Part shown: positions 1 through 5,652 of the stretch, one piece after another
Layout: each line of letters opens with the position of its first letter
How positions within the stretch are numbered: the stretch's first letter is position 1
From: an uncultured Chloroflexota bacterium
GTDB lineage: Bacteria; Chloroflexota; Limnocylindria; Limnocylindrales; Limnocylindraceae
Length of the DNA: 5,652 nt
NCBI GenBank assembly: GCA_903851225.1
Contig: CAINNT010000047.1
Coordinates: 1 to 5,652 of the forward strand
Direction of reading: 5' to 3'
Program-made: the position numbers and the translations under genes
Notes under the pieces: generated by a model
What the model saw: the letters and a program-made list of their open reading frames with translations, nothing else
Databases searched by the model: none
Told to the model about the DNA's origin: nothing

Positions 1-418
1 CGCCCACGCGGTCCTCGAGGGCGTATCCGTCAGCCGCATCAAACCTTGTCCGTGCCTCGGCATATTCCGTGGTGCCCGCCCGCCCTTCGAGCTCCATCGC
101 ACGTAGCGCGGCAGCAAGGGAGACGATCTCGACGGCGCCACCAATCACCGCATCCGTGAGCGTTGCGGCGTTGAGTAGTTCAGGGTCCTGCGCCGATTCT
201 TGCGCGAGCAGGTTGATTCGCAAGCCCTTGGCGCGCTGCACCCGGCCGAGATCAGTGGGCTCAAGCCCTGCAATCATCTTCAAAAGCGTCGTCTTCCCTG
301 CCCCGTTTGGACCAACCAGCCCGATGCGTTCCCCCGCGGCAACGCTCAACGTCACCTCATCCAAGATGACAGCTGCGCCGATTTCGCGACGAACATCGCT
401 CAACGTGAGGATGCTCAT
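1..418 (-). CDS. ABC-F family ATP-binding protein, N-terminal part (cut by window edge)
   Basis: Only the first 139 codons are inside the window; the gene runs off the left edge with no stop. ABC-F proteins are soluble ATPases with two ABC domains and no membrane domain. Characterised members (EttA, Uup, YheS, antibiotic-resistance types) bind the ribosome and act in translation. Seen here: MSILTLSDV start, Walker A GPNGAGKTT at residues 36-44, a Q-loop-like LAQE at 71-74, and after it a segment ending in ARTRFDAADGYALEDRVG (about 122-139). That last segment matches the pattern following the Q loop in ABC-F proteins rather than transporter ATPases. The start is an ATG at 418 whose ATGA overlaps the mutM stop, with a strong GGGGAGG ribosome site 4 nt upstream. 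It is the last visible gene of the minus-strand cluster. The subfamily cannot be decided because the linker and second ABC domain are missing. The family call is fairly sure. Confidence 0.85.
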   Translation of the reverse strand, partial: MSILTLSDVRREIGAAVILDEVTLSVAAGERIGLVGPNGAGKTTLLKMIAGLEPTDLGRVQRAKGLRINLLAQESAQDPELLNAATLTDAVIGGAVEIVSLAAALRAMELEGRAGTTEYAEARTRFDAADGYALEDRVG

Positions 419-1410
419 GCCGCCTCCCCTCGGCGAGCCGAACGCCGACGCGCGGCAGCGCGCTCGCTGCGCGTTGCACCGACCGTTTCCGGTGTTACCC
501 GCTCGCTCCAGCGAGGCCCGCGCACCGAGCGCGACGTGGCAGTGCGAGCTGAGCCGCGAGGTGGACGCTGACAGGTTCGACAGACATGGGTACCGCGCCC
601 ACCAACGACCAGGCGGTTGATAGCTGCGCCACAGCGGCGACAAGGTTCGCCCGTCCGCTGGTAGACATCGAGGCGCTCCTGCATTGCTCCATCCCCATCG
701 GGAGCTGTGTAATCGTTGATCGACGATCCGCGAGCCGCGACGGCCTCGCTCAGAACGCCAACGATCGCCTGGTGCAGCGCAGAAACCTGAGCTGGTCGCA
801 AGGAACTCGCAGGGGTGAGCGGATGAATCTTCGCGCGCCAGAGTGCCTCATCGGCGTAGATATTGCCGATTCCAACGATCCAACGCTGATCTAGCAGCAG
901 ACTCTTGATGCGGGTGCCACGGCTCGCAATCAGTGCGTGAAAGGATTCGACCGTAAACGCCTCGGCAAGCGGCTCAACGCCGTGATCGGCGAGTAGCGGT
1001 GGCGATTTCGGGTCAAGGTTCGATGCCGCCTCACCGTCGGTCCGCTCCGCAACAAGAGCCACGCGACCAAAGGCGCGCACATCTCGAAATCGAATCTCAC
1101 GGCCATCGGCCAAGGCGAGAGAGAGACGTACATAGGGATCGCGTTCTGCGCTTGCGGGGAGGATCAGCAACTGTCCGGTCATGCGGAGGTGAACGAGCAG
1201 CAACAGCCCCCCAGCGAGCTCGACAATGATCCACTTCGCCCGACGGCGCGTGCCGAGGATGCGTCGATCACGAACCGCATCTGCGAACGTGGTGGCATCC
1301 GGTGTCGCAAGATTGCGTTCGCGAAACACCTGTGCGCTGGTAATCGTGGCGCCACGAACGAGTCGTGCGAGATCACGAACAACGGTCTCTACCTCTGGCA
1401 ACTCAGGCAC
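415..1410 (-). CDS. mutM: Formamidopyrimidine-DNA glycosylase (Fpg/MutM) with basic C-terminal extension
   Basis: Base-excision-repair enzyme that removes oxidised purines such as 8-oxoguanine and FapyG and cleaves the strand by beta,delta-elimination. The 331-residue product starts MPELPEVETV. After Met removal the proline is the catalytic nucleophile and the next Glu is also catalytic, so the start is certain even though the codon is GTG. Other visible family features are Lys59 in RRAKW, Met77 in HLRMTG and Arg112/Phe114 in DVRAFG (lesion-void-filling positions). The helix-two-turn-helix region has LLLDQRWIVGIGNIYADEAL at 171-190, and the lesion-loop region SSINDY is at 229-234. The zinc finger uses Cys257, Cys260, Cys277 and Cys280, with Arg272 in GGRGTH. 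Typical Fpg ends just after the finger (about 270-290 residues). Here about 50 extra residues rich in Arg, Ala and Ser follow. The start overlaps the polA end by 8 nt with no clear ribosome site, so translation is probably coupled to polA. Confidence 0.97.
   Translation of the reverse strand: MPELPEVETVVRDLARLVRGATITSAQVFRERNLATPDATTFADAVRDRRILGTRRRAKWIIVELAGGLLLLVHLRMTGQLLILPASAERDPYVRLSLALADGREIRFRDVRAFGRVALVAERTDGEAASNLDPKSPPLLADHGVEPLAEAFTVESFHALIASRGTRIKSLLLDQRWIVGIGNIYADEALWRAKIHPLTPASSLRPAQVSALHQAIVGVLSEAVAARGSSINDYTAPDGDGAMQERLDVYQRTGEPCRRCGAAINRLVVGGRGTHVCRTCQRPPRGSARTATSRSVRGPRWSERVTPETVGATRSERAAARRRSARRGEAA
423..429 (-). promoter_or_regulatory. Shine-Dalgarno site of the ABC-F gene, inside mutM
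   Basis: On the minus strand the sequence reads GGGGAGG, then CGGC, then ATGA. It is a good anti-16S match 4 nt from the start codon and fixes the ABC-F start at 418. The site lies within the last codons of mutM (encoding Arg-Arg-Gly-Glu-Ala-Ala), so the end of that protein is partly constrained by it. Confidence 0.7.
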
Positions 1411-4261
1411 GGGAAGACCGTGGTTTCATCTCGTCCCATCGCGGGCCGCACTTCACCTCGACGGTGAGTGGCACATCAAGTGCTAGCGCCCCCTCCATTG
1501 TCTCCACGAGAATCGGCACCAGACGATCCACCTCATCGTTTGGCGCCTCGATCAGCAGTTCGTCATGGACCTGCAGCACGAGTCGGGCGTTGAGTCCGGC
1601 CTCTGCAAGTCGTGGCGCCAGACGGATCATGGCGATCTTGATCACATCGGCGGCTGTGCCCTGAATCGGATGATTAATGGCCGCACGCTCCCCCGCCGCG
1701 CGCAGCGCAGGATTTCCTGCTCGGAGTTCAGGGATCGGTCGACGGCGACCGAGCTGCGTCGTGACCGAACCGTTCGTGCGCGCCTCCTCTTTGATGGTGT
1801 CGATGTATCGACGAATTCCGGGATACCGCTCGAAGTAGCCCGCGATGAAGGACTTCGCCGCATCGCGAGAGATGCCGGCACGCGTGGCAAGTCCAAAATC
1901 TCCCATGCCGTAGGCAATGCCGAAGTTGACCATCTTCGCCATTGCACGTTCATCATCGTTGACCTCGGTAGCGGGCTTGCCGAGCACGCGGGCGGCAGTT
2001 GCACGGTGAATGTCTTCTCCGGCGGCAAAGGCGGCGATCAGGTGCTCGTCGCGGGTGACATGCGCCAGGATGCGCAGCTCAATCTGGCTGTAGTCCGCCG
2101 CTACCAAGGTGTGCCCCCTCTCGGCGACGAATGCGTTGCGGATCTTGCGTCCTAGGGCGGTGCGGATCGGAATGTTTTGCAGATTCGGATCGGTCGAGCT
2201 GAGCCGGCCCGTCGCCGCAACTGCCTGTTGAAAGGTCGTATGCACGCGGCCGTCGCTCTCCACGAGCTTCGGCAACGCCTCCACGTACGTGCTCTGCAGC
2301 TTGGAGACGGTCCGCCACTCCATGGCAATCCCCACGATTGGATGCTCCCCTTGGATCTCTTCCAGCACGCTCGCATCAGTCGACCACGCGCCAGTTTTGG
2401 TCTTCTTCCCCTTCGAGAGGTTCAGCTCCACGAACAAGAGTTCGCCGAGCTGTTTCGGTGAGCCGAGCGCAACTTCGTGGCCGACCACTCGAGCCGCCTC
2501 TCGCTCGAGTCGTGTGATCTCTGCGCCGAAGGCGGAGCCAAGTTCGGCGAGTGCCGCTTGATCCACCGCAACGCCGGCGATCTCCATGCGTGCCAGCACC
2601 TCGACCAGCGGCAACTCAATCTCGCGATAGAGGCGGAGCGTGCCAGCCTCGCGCAACTCTTCGGCGAGAGGACCGCGTGATGCTCGGGTCACGAGAGCTG
2701 AGAGAACCGCCTCCTGCAGCGGCTCTCGTCGATCTGGGAGATCGGCGCCAAGACGTGCGGAGGCAACCTCTACCAGCCCAGGGTTGCGCATCGTCACATT
2801 CGCAATCCACGTGCCGAGCGCGACGTCGTCGATGAGTCGTGGCGATGCCTCAGGGCGAATGCTCACCATGGCGCCGATCAGCCCTTTCACGGCGAGGCCC
2901 GCAATCTCGCGCTGTGAACTGGCGAGCGATTGCAGGAGCGCATGCACCACTGCGCCATCATCTGCCGCAAGGATCGTTCCGGCGTCGTCTACGATCGCGA
3001 TCGCCAATTCCGCCTCAGGGCCACGTCGGTCTGCACCGACACCGCCAATGGCGAGGTGCCCATGCTGGGCCAGTCTGCGGAACGCATCGCGAGCCTCTTC
3101 CGCGGAACGCAAAATTCGAATCCCGGCCGCAGCGAGCTCGCCGCGCTTGACCTGTTCGATCTTGGCATGGGCATCGGTCTCATCTGCGGTGCTGCTCTCC
3201 ACCTGCGTTGATCGACCAGCGGCAGCGTTTCCCGCCGTCACCGCGTCAAAGTCGAATCCGAGTTGTAGATCACTCGCTGGGCTCGCCTTCGGCGCAGCCT
3301 TGGTCACCGAAGGAGCGGCGCCGCGTAGGGCAGCTCCCGCCGCCGCCGCACTCACTGCGGCCTGCGCAGCGGCGCGATCTTCACCGGCCAACGGCGGTAG
3401 ACGCTGTGCTAGCGCGCGGAACTCCAGGTCTCGGAAGAGCGCGAGGGCCGCGTTGCGGTCGTACGCGCCAATCTCGCCCCCCGTGGCCGGGAGCGTGAGT
3501 GGCGCATCGCGATCGATCGTCATCAACCCCTGACCCGCGAACGCAGCGTCACGATTCGCGGCGAGCGCCTCGCGGATTCGTGCCGGCTCAACCTCATCGA
3601 GCCGCTGATATAGCTGCTCAAGCGACCCGAATGTGGCAATCAGCTTCGAAGCGGTCTTCTCGCCAATGCCTGGCACGCCCGGGATGTTGTCGGAGCTATC
3701 TCCCTTGAGCGACTTGAAGTCCACCATCTGTTCTGGTGCGAGACCGTAACGCGCGAAGACTCTCTCGGGATCGTATTCAACGATTGCATCCGCGCCGCCC
3801 TTGGCGGTGTGCAAGAGGTGAATCTTCGTGCTCACCAACTGCAACATGTCGAGGTCGCCTGAGACGATGTGCACCTCCCAGCCGTCGCGCTCTGCAGCGG
3901 TGGCGATGGTGCCGATCACATCATCGGCTTCGTACCCGGTAGCCTCGAGGAGCGGCAGCCCTAGCGCTGCGACGAGATCGCGCACGATTGGCACTTGAGA
4001 GCGAAGCTCATCGGGCATGGACGGTCGCTGTGCCTTATATGCCGGGAAGCGCTCATGTCGATAGGTGGTGCCGGGGGCATCGAACGCCACAATCGCACGC
4101 TCAGGGTCAACGTCCGCCATCGTTCGCAACAGGATGCTCGTGAAGCCGTATGCCGCGTTTGTCAGCTGCCCACGGCTATTTGCCAGGGGCGGAAGCGCAT
4201 GGAAGGCGCGATAGATCAGCCCATAGGCATCAACGAGGAGGAGTCGGCGCTTTGTTGGCAT
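1403..4261 (-). CDS. polA: DNA polymerase I, with degenerate 3'-5' exonuclease domain
   Basis: Repair and lagging-strand polymerase that fills gaps and removes RNA primers or flaps; 952 residues against 928 in E. coli. The 5'-nuclease domain (about 1-290) is intact: Asp11, Asp61, EADD at 111-114, GDLD at 135-138, KGDSSDN at 186-192 and a helix-hairpin-helix GVPGIGEKTA at 195-204. A low-complexity Ala-rich linker follows (about 291-375). The 3'-5' exonuclease-like domain (about 375-545) lacks the DxE metal motif: the equivalent strand reads LAIGGVGAD, so proofreading is probably absent, as in many bacterial Pol I enzymes. The polymerase domain has TGRLSSTDPNLQNIP (684-698), motif A DYSQIELR with Asp723, O-helix Arg772/Lys776/Phe780/Tyr784, and motif C VHDE with Asp900/Glu901. 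These polymerase-site residues sit 18 positions after the E. coli ones. The ATG start suits the family N-terminus (KRRLLLVDAYGLIYRAFHAL), although no strong ribosome site is visible. mutM follows with an 8-nt overlap. Confidence 0.98.
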   Translation of the reverse strand: MPTKRRLLLVDAYGLIYRAFHALPPLANSRGQLTNAAYGFTSILLRTMADVDPERAIVAFDAPGTTYRHERFPAYKAQRPSMPDELRSQVPIVRDLVAALGLPLLEATGYEADDVIGTIATAAERDGWEVHIVSGDLDMLQLVSTKIHLLHTAKGGADAIVEYDPERVFARYGLAPEQMVDFKSLKGDSSDNIPGVPGIGEKTASKLIATFGSLEQLYQRLDEVEPARIREALAANRDAAFAGQGLMTIDRDAPLTLPATGGEIGAYDRNAALALFRDLEFRALAQRLPPLAGEDRAAAQAAVSAAAAGAALRGAAPSVTKAAPKASPASDLQLGFDFDAVTAGNAAAGRSTQVESSTADETDAHAKIEQVKRGELAAAGIRILRSAEEARDAFRRLAQHGHLAIGGVGADRRGPEAELAIAIVDDAGTILAADDGAVVHALLQSLASSQREIAGLAVKGLIGAMVSIRPEASPRLIDDVALGTWIANVTMRNPGLVEVASARLGADLPDRREPLQEAVLSALVTRASRGPLAEELREAGTLRLYREIELPLVEVLARMEIAGVAVDQAALAELGSAFGAEITRLEREAARVVGHEVALGSPKQLGELLFVELNLSKGKKTKTGAWSTDASVLEEIQGEHPIVGIAMEWRTVSKLQSTYVEALPKLVESDGRVHTTFQQAVAATGRLSSTDPNLQNIPIRTALGRKIRNAFVAERGHTLVAADYSQIELRILAHVTRDEHLIAAFAAGEDIHRATAARVLGKPATEVNDDERAMAKMVNFGIAYGMGDFGLATRAGISRDAAKSFIAGYFERYPGIRRYIDTIKEEARTNGSVTTQLGRRRPIPELRAGNPALRAAGERAAINHPIQGTAADVIKIAMIRLAPRLAEAGLNARLVLQVHDELLIEAPNDEVDRLVPILVETMEGALALDVPLTVEVKCGPRWDEMKPRSSRA

Positions 4262-4297
4262 ACCACGAGGGTACCGCAGGCGTGCAGGGCCCTTCGG

Positions 4298-4780
4298 TTA
4301 GGCGCGACGCCTCCGCACGGTGACGAAGACCACAGCAAGGCTCGCAGTCAGCAGCAGAAGTGCGGCGCCAGTGACGACTCTGGAGGCATCAAGCTCCCCA
4401 GACTGATGGAGCACACCAGTCACTCCGTCCACCTTCGAGTCGGAGGAGGCTTCGGGGGCCAAGCTTGACGCGAGCGGCTCAGATCCGGCCTCCACCCGTG
4501 CTGCGCTCGCCAGGTCGCCCGAAATCTGACCCGCGACGCCCCCGACAAGCAGTGCAACCGAGAGCGCGGCGCCAGCAAGGGCACCGCGAGGAGCCGCGCC
4601 GACCCAGCCGAAGAGGGTCGATCGCCAGCCGCGTGCGACTGACTTCGCCCGAGCCTCGGCGATGCGGGCAAGTTCGCTGCGAAGGGCAGGGTCGGCAAAG
4701 GGGTCGCGGGAGCGGCGGGGCTCGCTAGAGCGGTAGGAGCTCAGCGGATCGCGCTCCGGGGTGTTGCGGGACTTATTCAT
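4298..4780 (-). CDS. Small two-helix membrane protein, candidate sigma-factor partner
   Basis: I do not recognise a named family. From the ATG at 4780 the product has 160 residues. It begins with a hydrophilic, charged N-terminus (1-60, many Arg and Ser). A hydrophobic helix at about 66-86 (GALAGAALSVALLVGGVAGQ) follows, then a 48-residue loop rich in Ala, Ser and acidic residues (87-134). A second helix lies at about 135-155, and the protein ends in RRRRA. Positive charges on both ends predict both termini in the cytoplasm and the loop outside. The start was chosen because it overlaps the sigma gene's stop (ATGAATAA) and has GGTGAG 4 nt upstream; a longer reading from 4861 would lie wholly inside the sigma gene. 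A small membrane protein directly behind an ECF sigma gene is the usual position of an anti-sigma factor. The zinc-binding HxxxCxxC signature of the common anti-sigma domain is absent, so the role is inference. Confidence 0.75.
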   Translation of the reverse strand: MNKSRNTPERDPLSSYRSSEPRRSRDPFADPALRSELARIAEARAKSVARGWRSTLFGWVGAAPRGALAGAALSVALLVGGVAGQISGDLASAARVEAGSEPLASSLAPEASSDSKVDGVTGVLHQSGELDASRVVTGAALLLLTASLAVVFVTVRRRRA

Positions 4781-5435
4781 CTCGCTCACCAAACGCCGAC
4801 GGTGCGCCAGCGGTTCCCGGGCGCAGGTCGGCGAGAAGACGACGAAGCTCTTCGCGCCCACGGCTGATACGGCTCTTGATGGTTCCCACCGATACCCCCG
4901 TCAACTCGGCGATTTCGGCATAGTCGTAACCATCGACGTCGTAGAGCAGGATCGCTCGGCGGCGCTCTTCGGGGATCTTCCCGAGGGCGATGGCAAGCGC
5001 GGTTGCGAGCTCACGTACCTCGGCCTGCTCTGCGGGATCAGAGGAAGCCCCTGCCTGCGGTTCGAGCGCAGCGCGCTGTCGATGTGCACCCTCCTCCCCC
5101 TCTTCGTAGGTTTCGCTCGCGAATGGGAGTGTGGGGTGGCGGCGCTCACGGCGCATGAGGTCACGTGCGGCATTCTCGACGATCCGCACAAACCAGCCGC
5201 GGAGGTTCGTCGGGGCCACTCGGTCAAGGGAGCGATACGCTGAGAGCAGCCCCGCCTGCAGGGCGTCGTCGGCACTCGCCTCCCTCCCCGTGATACGCAA
5301 CGCCATGCGCCAGGCGAGGTCGAGGTCCGGGGCAAATAGGTCGCGGAAGGCGTCTTGTGAGCCCGCACGCGCCGCGGCGAGCAGCGCCGTACGCTCCTCC
5401 CCCTCGCCTCCACTCGGTCTGCCGCCGCGTTCCAT
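4773..5435 (-). CDS. ECF-type (sigma-70 group 4) RNA polymerase sigma factor
   Basis: Directs RNA polymerase to a specific promoter set, usually in response to envelope or oxidative stress; acts in the cytoplasm. The 220-residue product has the two-domain ECF layout. Region 2 is at about 29-98 (FRDLFAPDLDLAWRMALRIT; NLRGWFVRIVENAARDLMRR) and region 4 at about 142-201, with helix-turn-helix YDYAEIAELTGVSVGTIKSR at 170-189 followed by ISRGREELRRLL. The two are joined by an acidic, probably flexible linker at about 104-140. In region 2.2 the usual D-x-V-Q-E-x-F-L is DALQAGLL, lacking the Glu. No extra C-terminal domain is present. The ATG at 5435 is the first in frame; the only upstream purine patch is a weak TAGG. 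The gene is 35 nt from the divergent tRNA-Leu and overlaps the downstream membrane-protein gene by 8 nt. The regulon and ECF subgroup cannot be told from this sequence. Confidence 0.92.
   Translation of the reverse strand: MERGGRPSGGEGEERTALLAAARAGSQDAFRDLFAPDLDLAWRMALRITGREASADDALQAGLLSAYRSLDRVAPTNLRGWFVRIVENAARDLMRRERRHPTLPFASETYEEGEEGAHRQRAALEPQAGASSDPAEQAEVRELATALAIALGKIPEERRRAILLYDVDGYDYAEIAELTGVSVGTIKSRISRGREELRRLLADLRPGTAGAPSAFGERDE
4785..4790 (-). promoter_or_regulatory. Shine-Dalgarno site of the membrane-protein gene
   Basis: The minus strand reads GGTGAG, then CGAG, then ATG at 4780. It lies inside the final codons of the sigma gene. It supports the 160-residue start over an upstream in-frame ATG at 4861, and it suggests translation coupled to the sigma gene. 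Confidence 0.55.
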
Positions 5436-5456
5436 GTGCCTAGTGTGCCGCGGCGC

Positions 5457-5462
5457 TAGGAT
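5457..5462 (+). promoter_or_regulatory. Possible -10 element for tRNA-Leu(CAA)
   Basis: TAGGAT matches the TAnnAT core and ends 8 nt before the mature tRNA 5' end, which would place transcription initiation almost at the tRNA. No good -35 hexamer is visible at 16-18 nt upstream. Support comes from a similar GCTAnGAT upstream of the second tRNA. Confidence 0.35.
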
Positions 5463-5470
5463 CTATGGGT

Positions 5471-5556
5471 GCCGAAGTGGCGAAATGGCAGACGCAACCG
5501 ACTCAAAATCGGTCGACTGAAAGGTCATGTGGGTTCGACTCCCACCTTCGGTACCA
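5471..5556 (+). tRNA. tRNA-Leu (anticodon CAA), CCA encoded
   Basis: A complete class II tRNA of 86 nt that reads UUG codons. The acceptor stem GCCGAAG pairs with CTTCGGT, with a G1-U72 wobble at the end. The D stem is GCG/CGC. The anticodon stem ACCGA/TCGGT encloses loop CTCAAAA, giving CAA. The long variable arm has a GAC/GTC stem, and the T arm is GTGGG-TTCGACT-CCCAC. Discriminator A and CCA follow. The long variable arm and A73 are what leucine tRNAs have. It is transcribed away from the sigma gene, and a second tRNA-Leu follows after 27 nt. The first 26 nt are identical in the two genes. Confidence 0.96.
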
Positions 5557-5571
5557 ACGCCGCCGCCCCGC

Positions 5572-5577
5572 TACGAT
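5572..5577 (+). promoter_or_regulatory. Possible -10 element for tRNA-Leu(TAA)
   Basis: TACGAT, within GCTACGATAGG, ends 6 nt before the second tRNA. It resembles the element upstream of the first tRNA, suggesting that each gene has its own promoter, duplicated with it. A -35 element is not evident, and co-transcription from the first promoter is also possible. Confidence 0.35.
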
Positions 5578-5583
5578 AGGGGG

Positions 5584-5652
5584 GCCGAAGTGGCGAAATG
5601 GCAGACGCATCCGACTTAAAATCGGCCGGTCGATGAGATCATGCGGGTTCGA
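5584..5652 (+). tRNA. tRNA-Leu (anticodon TAA), 3' end cut by window
   Basis: Reads UUA codons. The acceptor 5' strand GCCGAAG, D arm and first 26 nt are identical to the preceding tRNA-Leu. The anticodon loop CTTAAAA gives TAA, flanked by CCGA/TCGG, with a T27-C43 mismatch at the base of the stem. The variable arm is longer by one base (stem GGTC/GATC, loop GATGA). The sequence ends in the T loop (GCGGG-TTCGA), so the 3' T stem, the acceptor 3' strand and CCA are outside the window. It lies 27 nt downstream of tRNA-Leu(CAA), most likely from a tandem duplication followed by anticodon change. Confidence 0.92.

Noticed and set aside
69..620. Plus-strand open frame of 183 codons over the ABC-F start and the mutM end
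   Set aside because: It is antisense to two well-supported genes, lacks any family signature and has the same low-complexity composition as other shadows.
2640..3533. Long open frame of 297 codons on the plus strand, antisense to polA
   Set aside because: It is a composition shadow of a GC-rich gene: the product is Ser/Ala/Arg-rich with no recognisable domain, and the minus-strand polA reading is unambiguous.
4262..4297. Possible terminator or hairpin between the membrane-protein gene and polA
   Set aside because: Only short palindromes (GGGCCC, GGTACC) and a weak imperfect AGGG/CCCT pairing are present, with no T tract; not enough for a terminator call.
3995..4468. Plus-strand open frame crossing the gap between polA and the membrane-protein gene
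   Set aside because: It is antisense to both genes, with no ribosome site or domain noted; the 36-nt gap alone does not support a gene.
4298..4861. Longer 187-residue version of the membrane protein
   Set aside because: The extra 27 residues lie wholly inside the sigma coding region in another frame. The ATG at 4780 has a ribosome site and the coupling overlap.
5131..5520. Plus-strand open frame running into the first tRNA-Leu
   Set aside because: It is antisense to the sigma gene and ends within a tRNA gene; a shadow frame.

Overview
The window is a GC-rich (by eye about 60% or a little more), tightly packed bacterial chromosomal segment. Five protein genes lie on the minus strand and two tRNA-Leu genes on the plus strand. 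The gene families are chromosomal housekeeping ones, and I see no insertion sequence, phage gene, CRISPR array or other sign of recent transfer. The order polA then mutM, an alanine/arginine-rich proteome, a Pol I with a degenerate proofreading site, and tRNA genes that encode CCA would fit a high-GC lineage such as Chloroflexota or Actinomycetota. That placement is a weak inference, not a demonstrated one.

Reading along the minus strand from right to left, the layout is as follows. (1) An ECF-type RNA polymerase sigma factor (5435 to 4773). (2) A 160-residue protein with two predicted membrane helices (4780 to 4298), which overlaps the sigma gene by 8 nt and is a candidate partner of the sigma factor. 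(3) After a 36-nt gap, polA, encoding DNA polymerase I (4261 to 1403). (4) mutM/fpg, encoding formamidopyrimidine-DNA glycosylase (1410 to 415), with a GTG start and an 8-nt overlap with polA. (5) The 5' part of an ABC-F family ATPase gene (418 to beyond base 1), starting in an ATGA overlap with the mutM stop. The overlaps and short gap suggest one transcription unit, or at least strong translational coupling.

On the plus strand at the right edge are tRNA-Leu(CAA), complete with encoded CCA, and 27 nt further on tRNA-Leu(TAA), cut by the window end in its T loop. They share an identical 5' portion and similar -10-like upstream sequences, so they look like a duplicated pair that diverged to read UUG and UUA.

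Functionally, MutM excises oxidised purines and nicks the DNA, and Pol I fills repair gaps and removes flaps, so this pair is a coherent base-excision-repair module. The sigma/membrane-protein pair just upstream could tie it to an envelope or stress signal, but the sequence alone does not prove that. I found no convincing new biological system. The points most worth a second look are the uncharacterised membrane protein as a possible zinc-less anti-sigma factor, the basic C-terminal tail of MutM, and the compact divergent region between the sigma gene and the tRNA.
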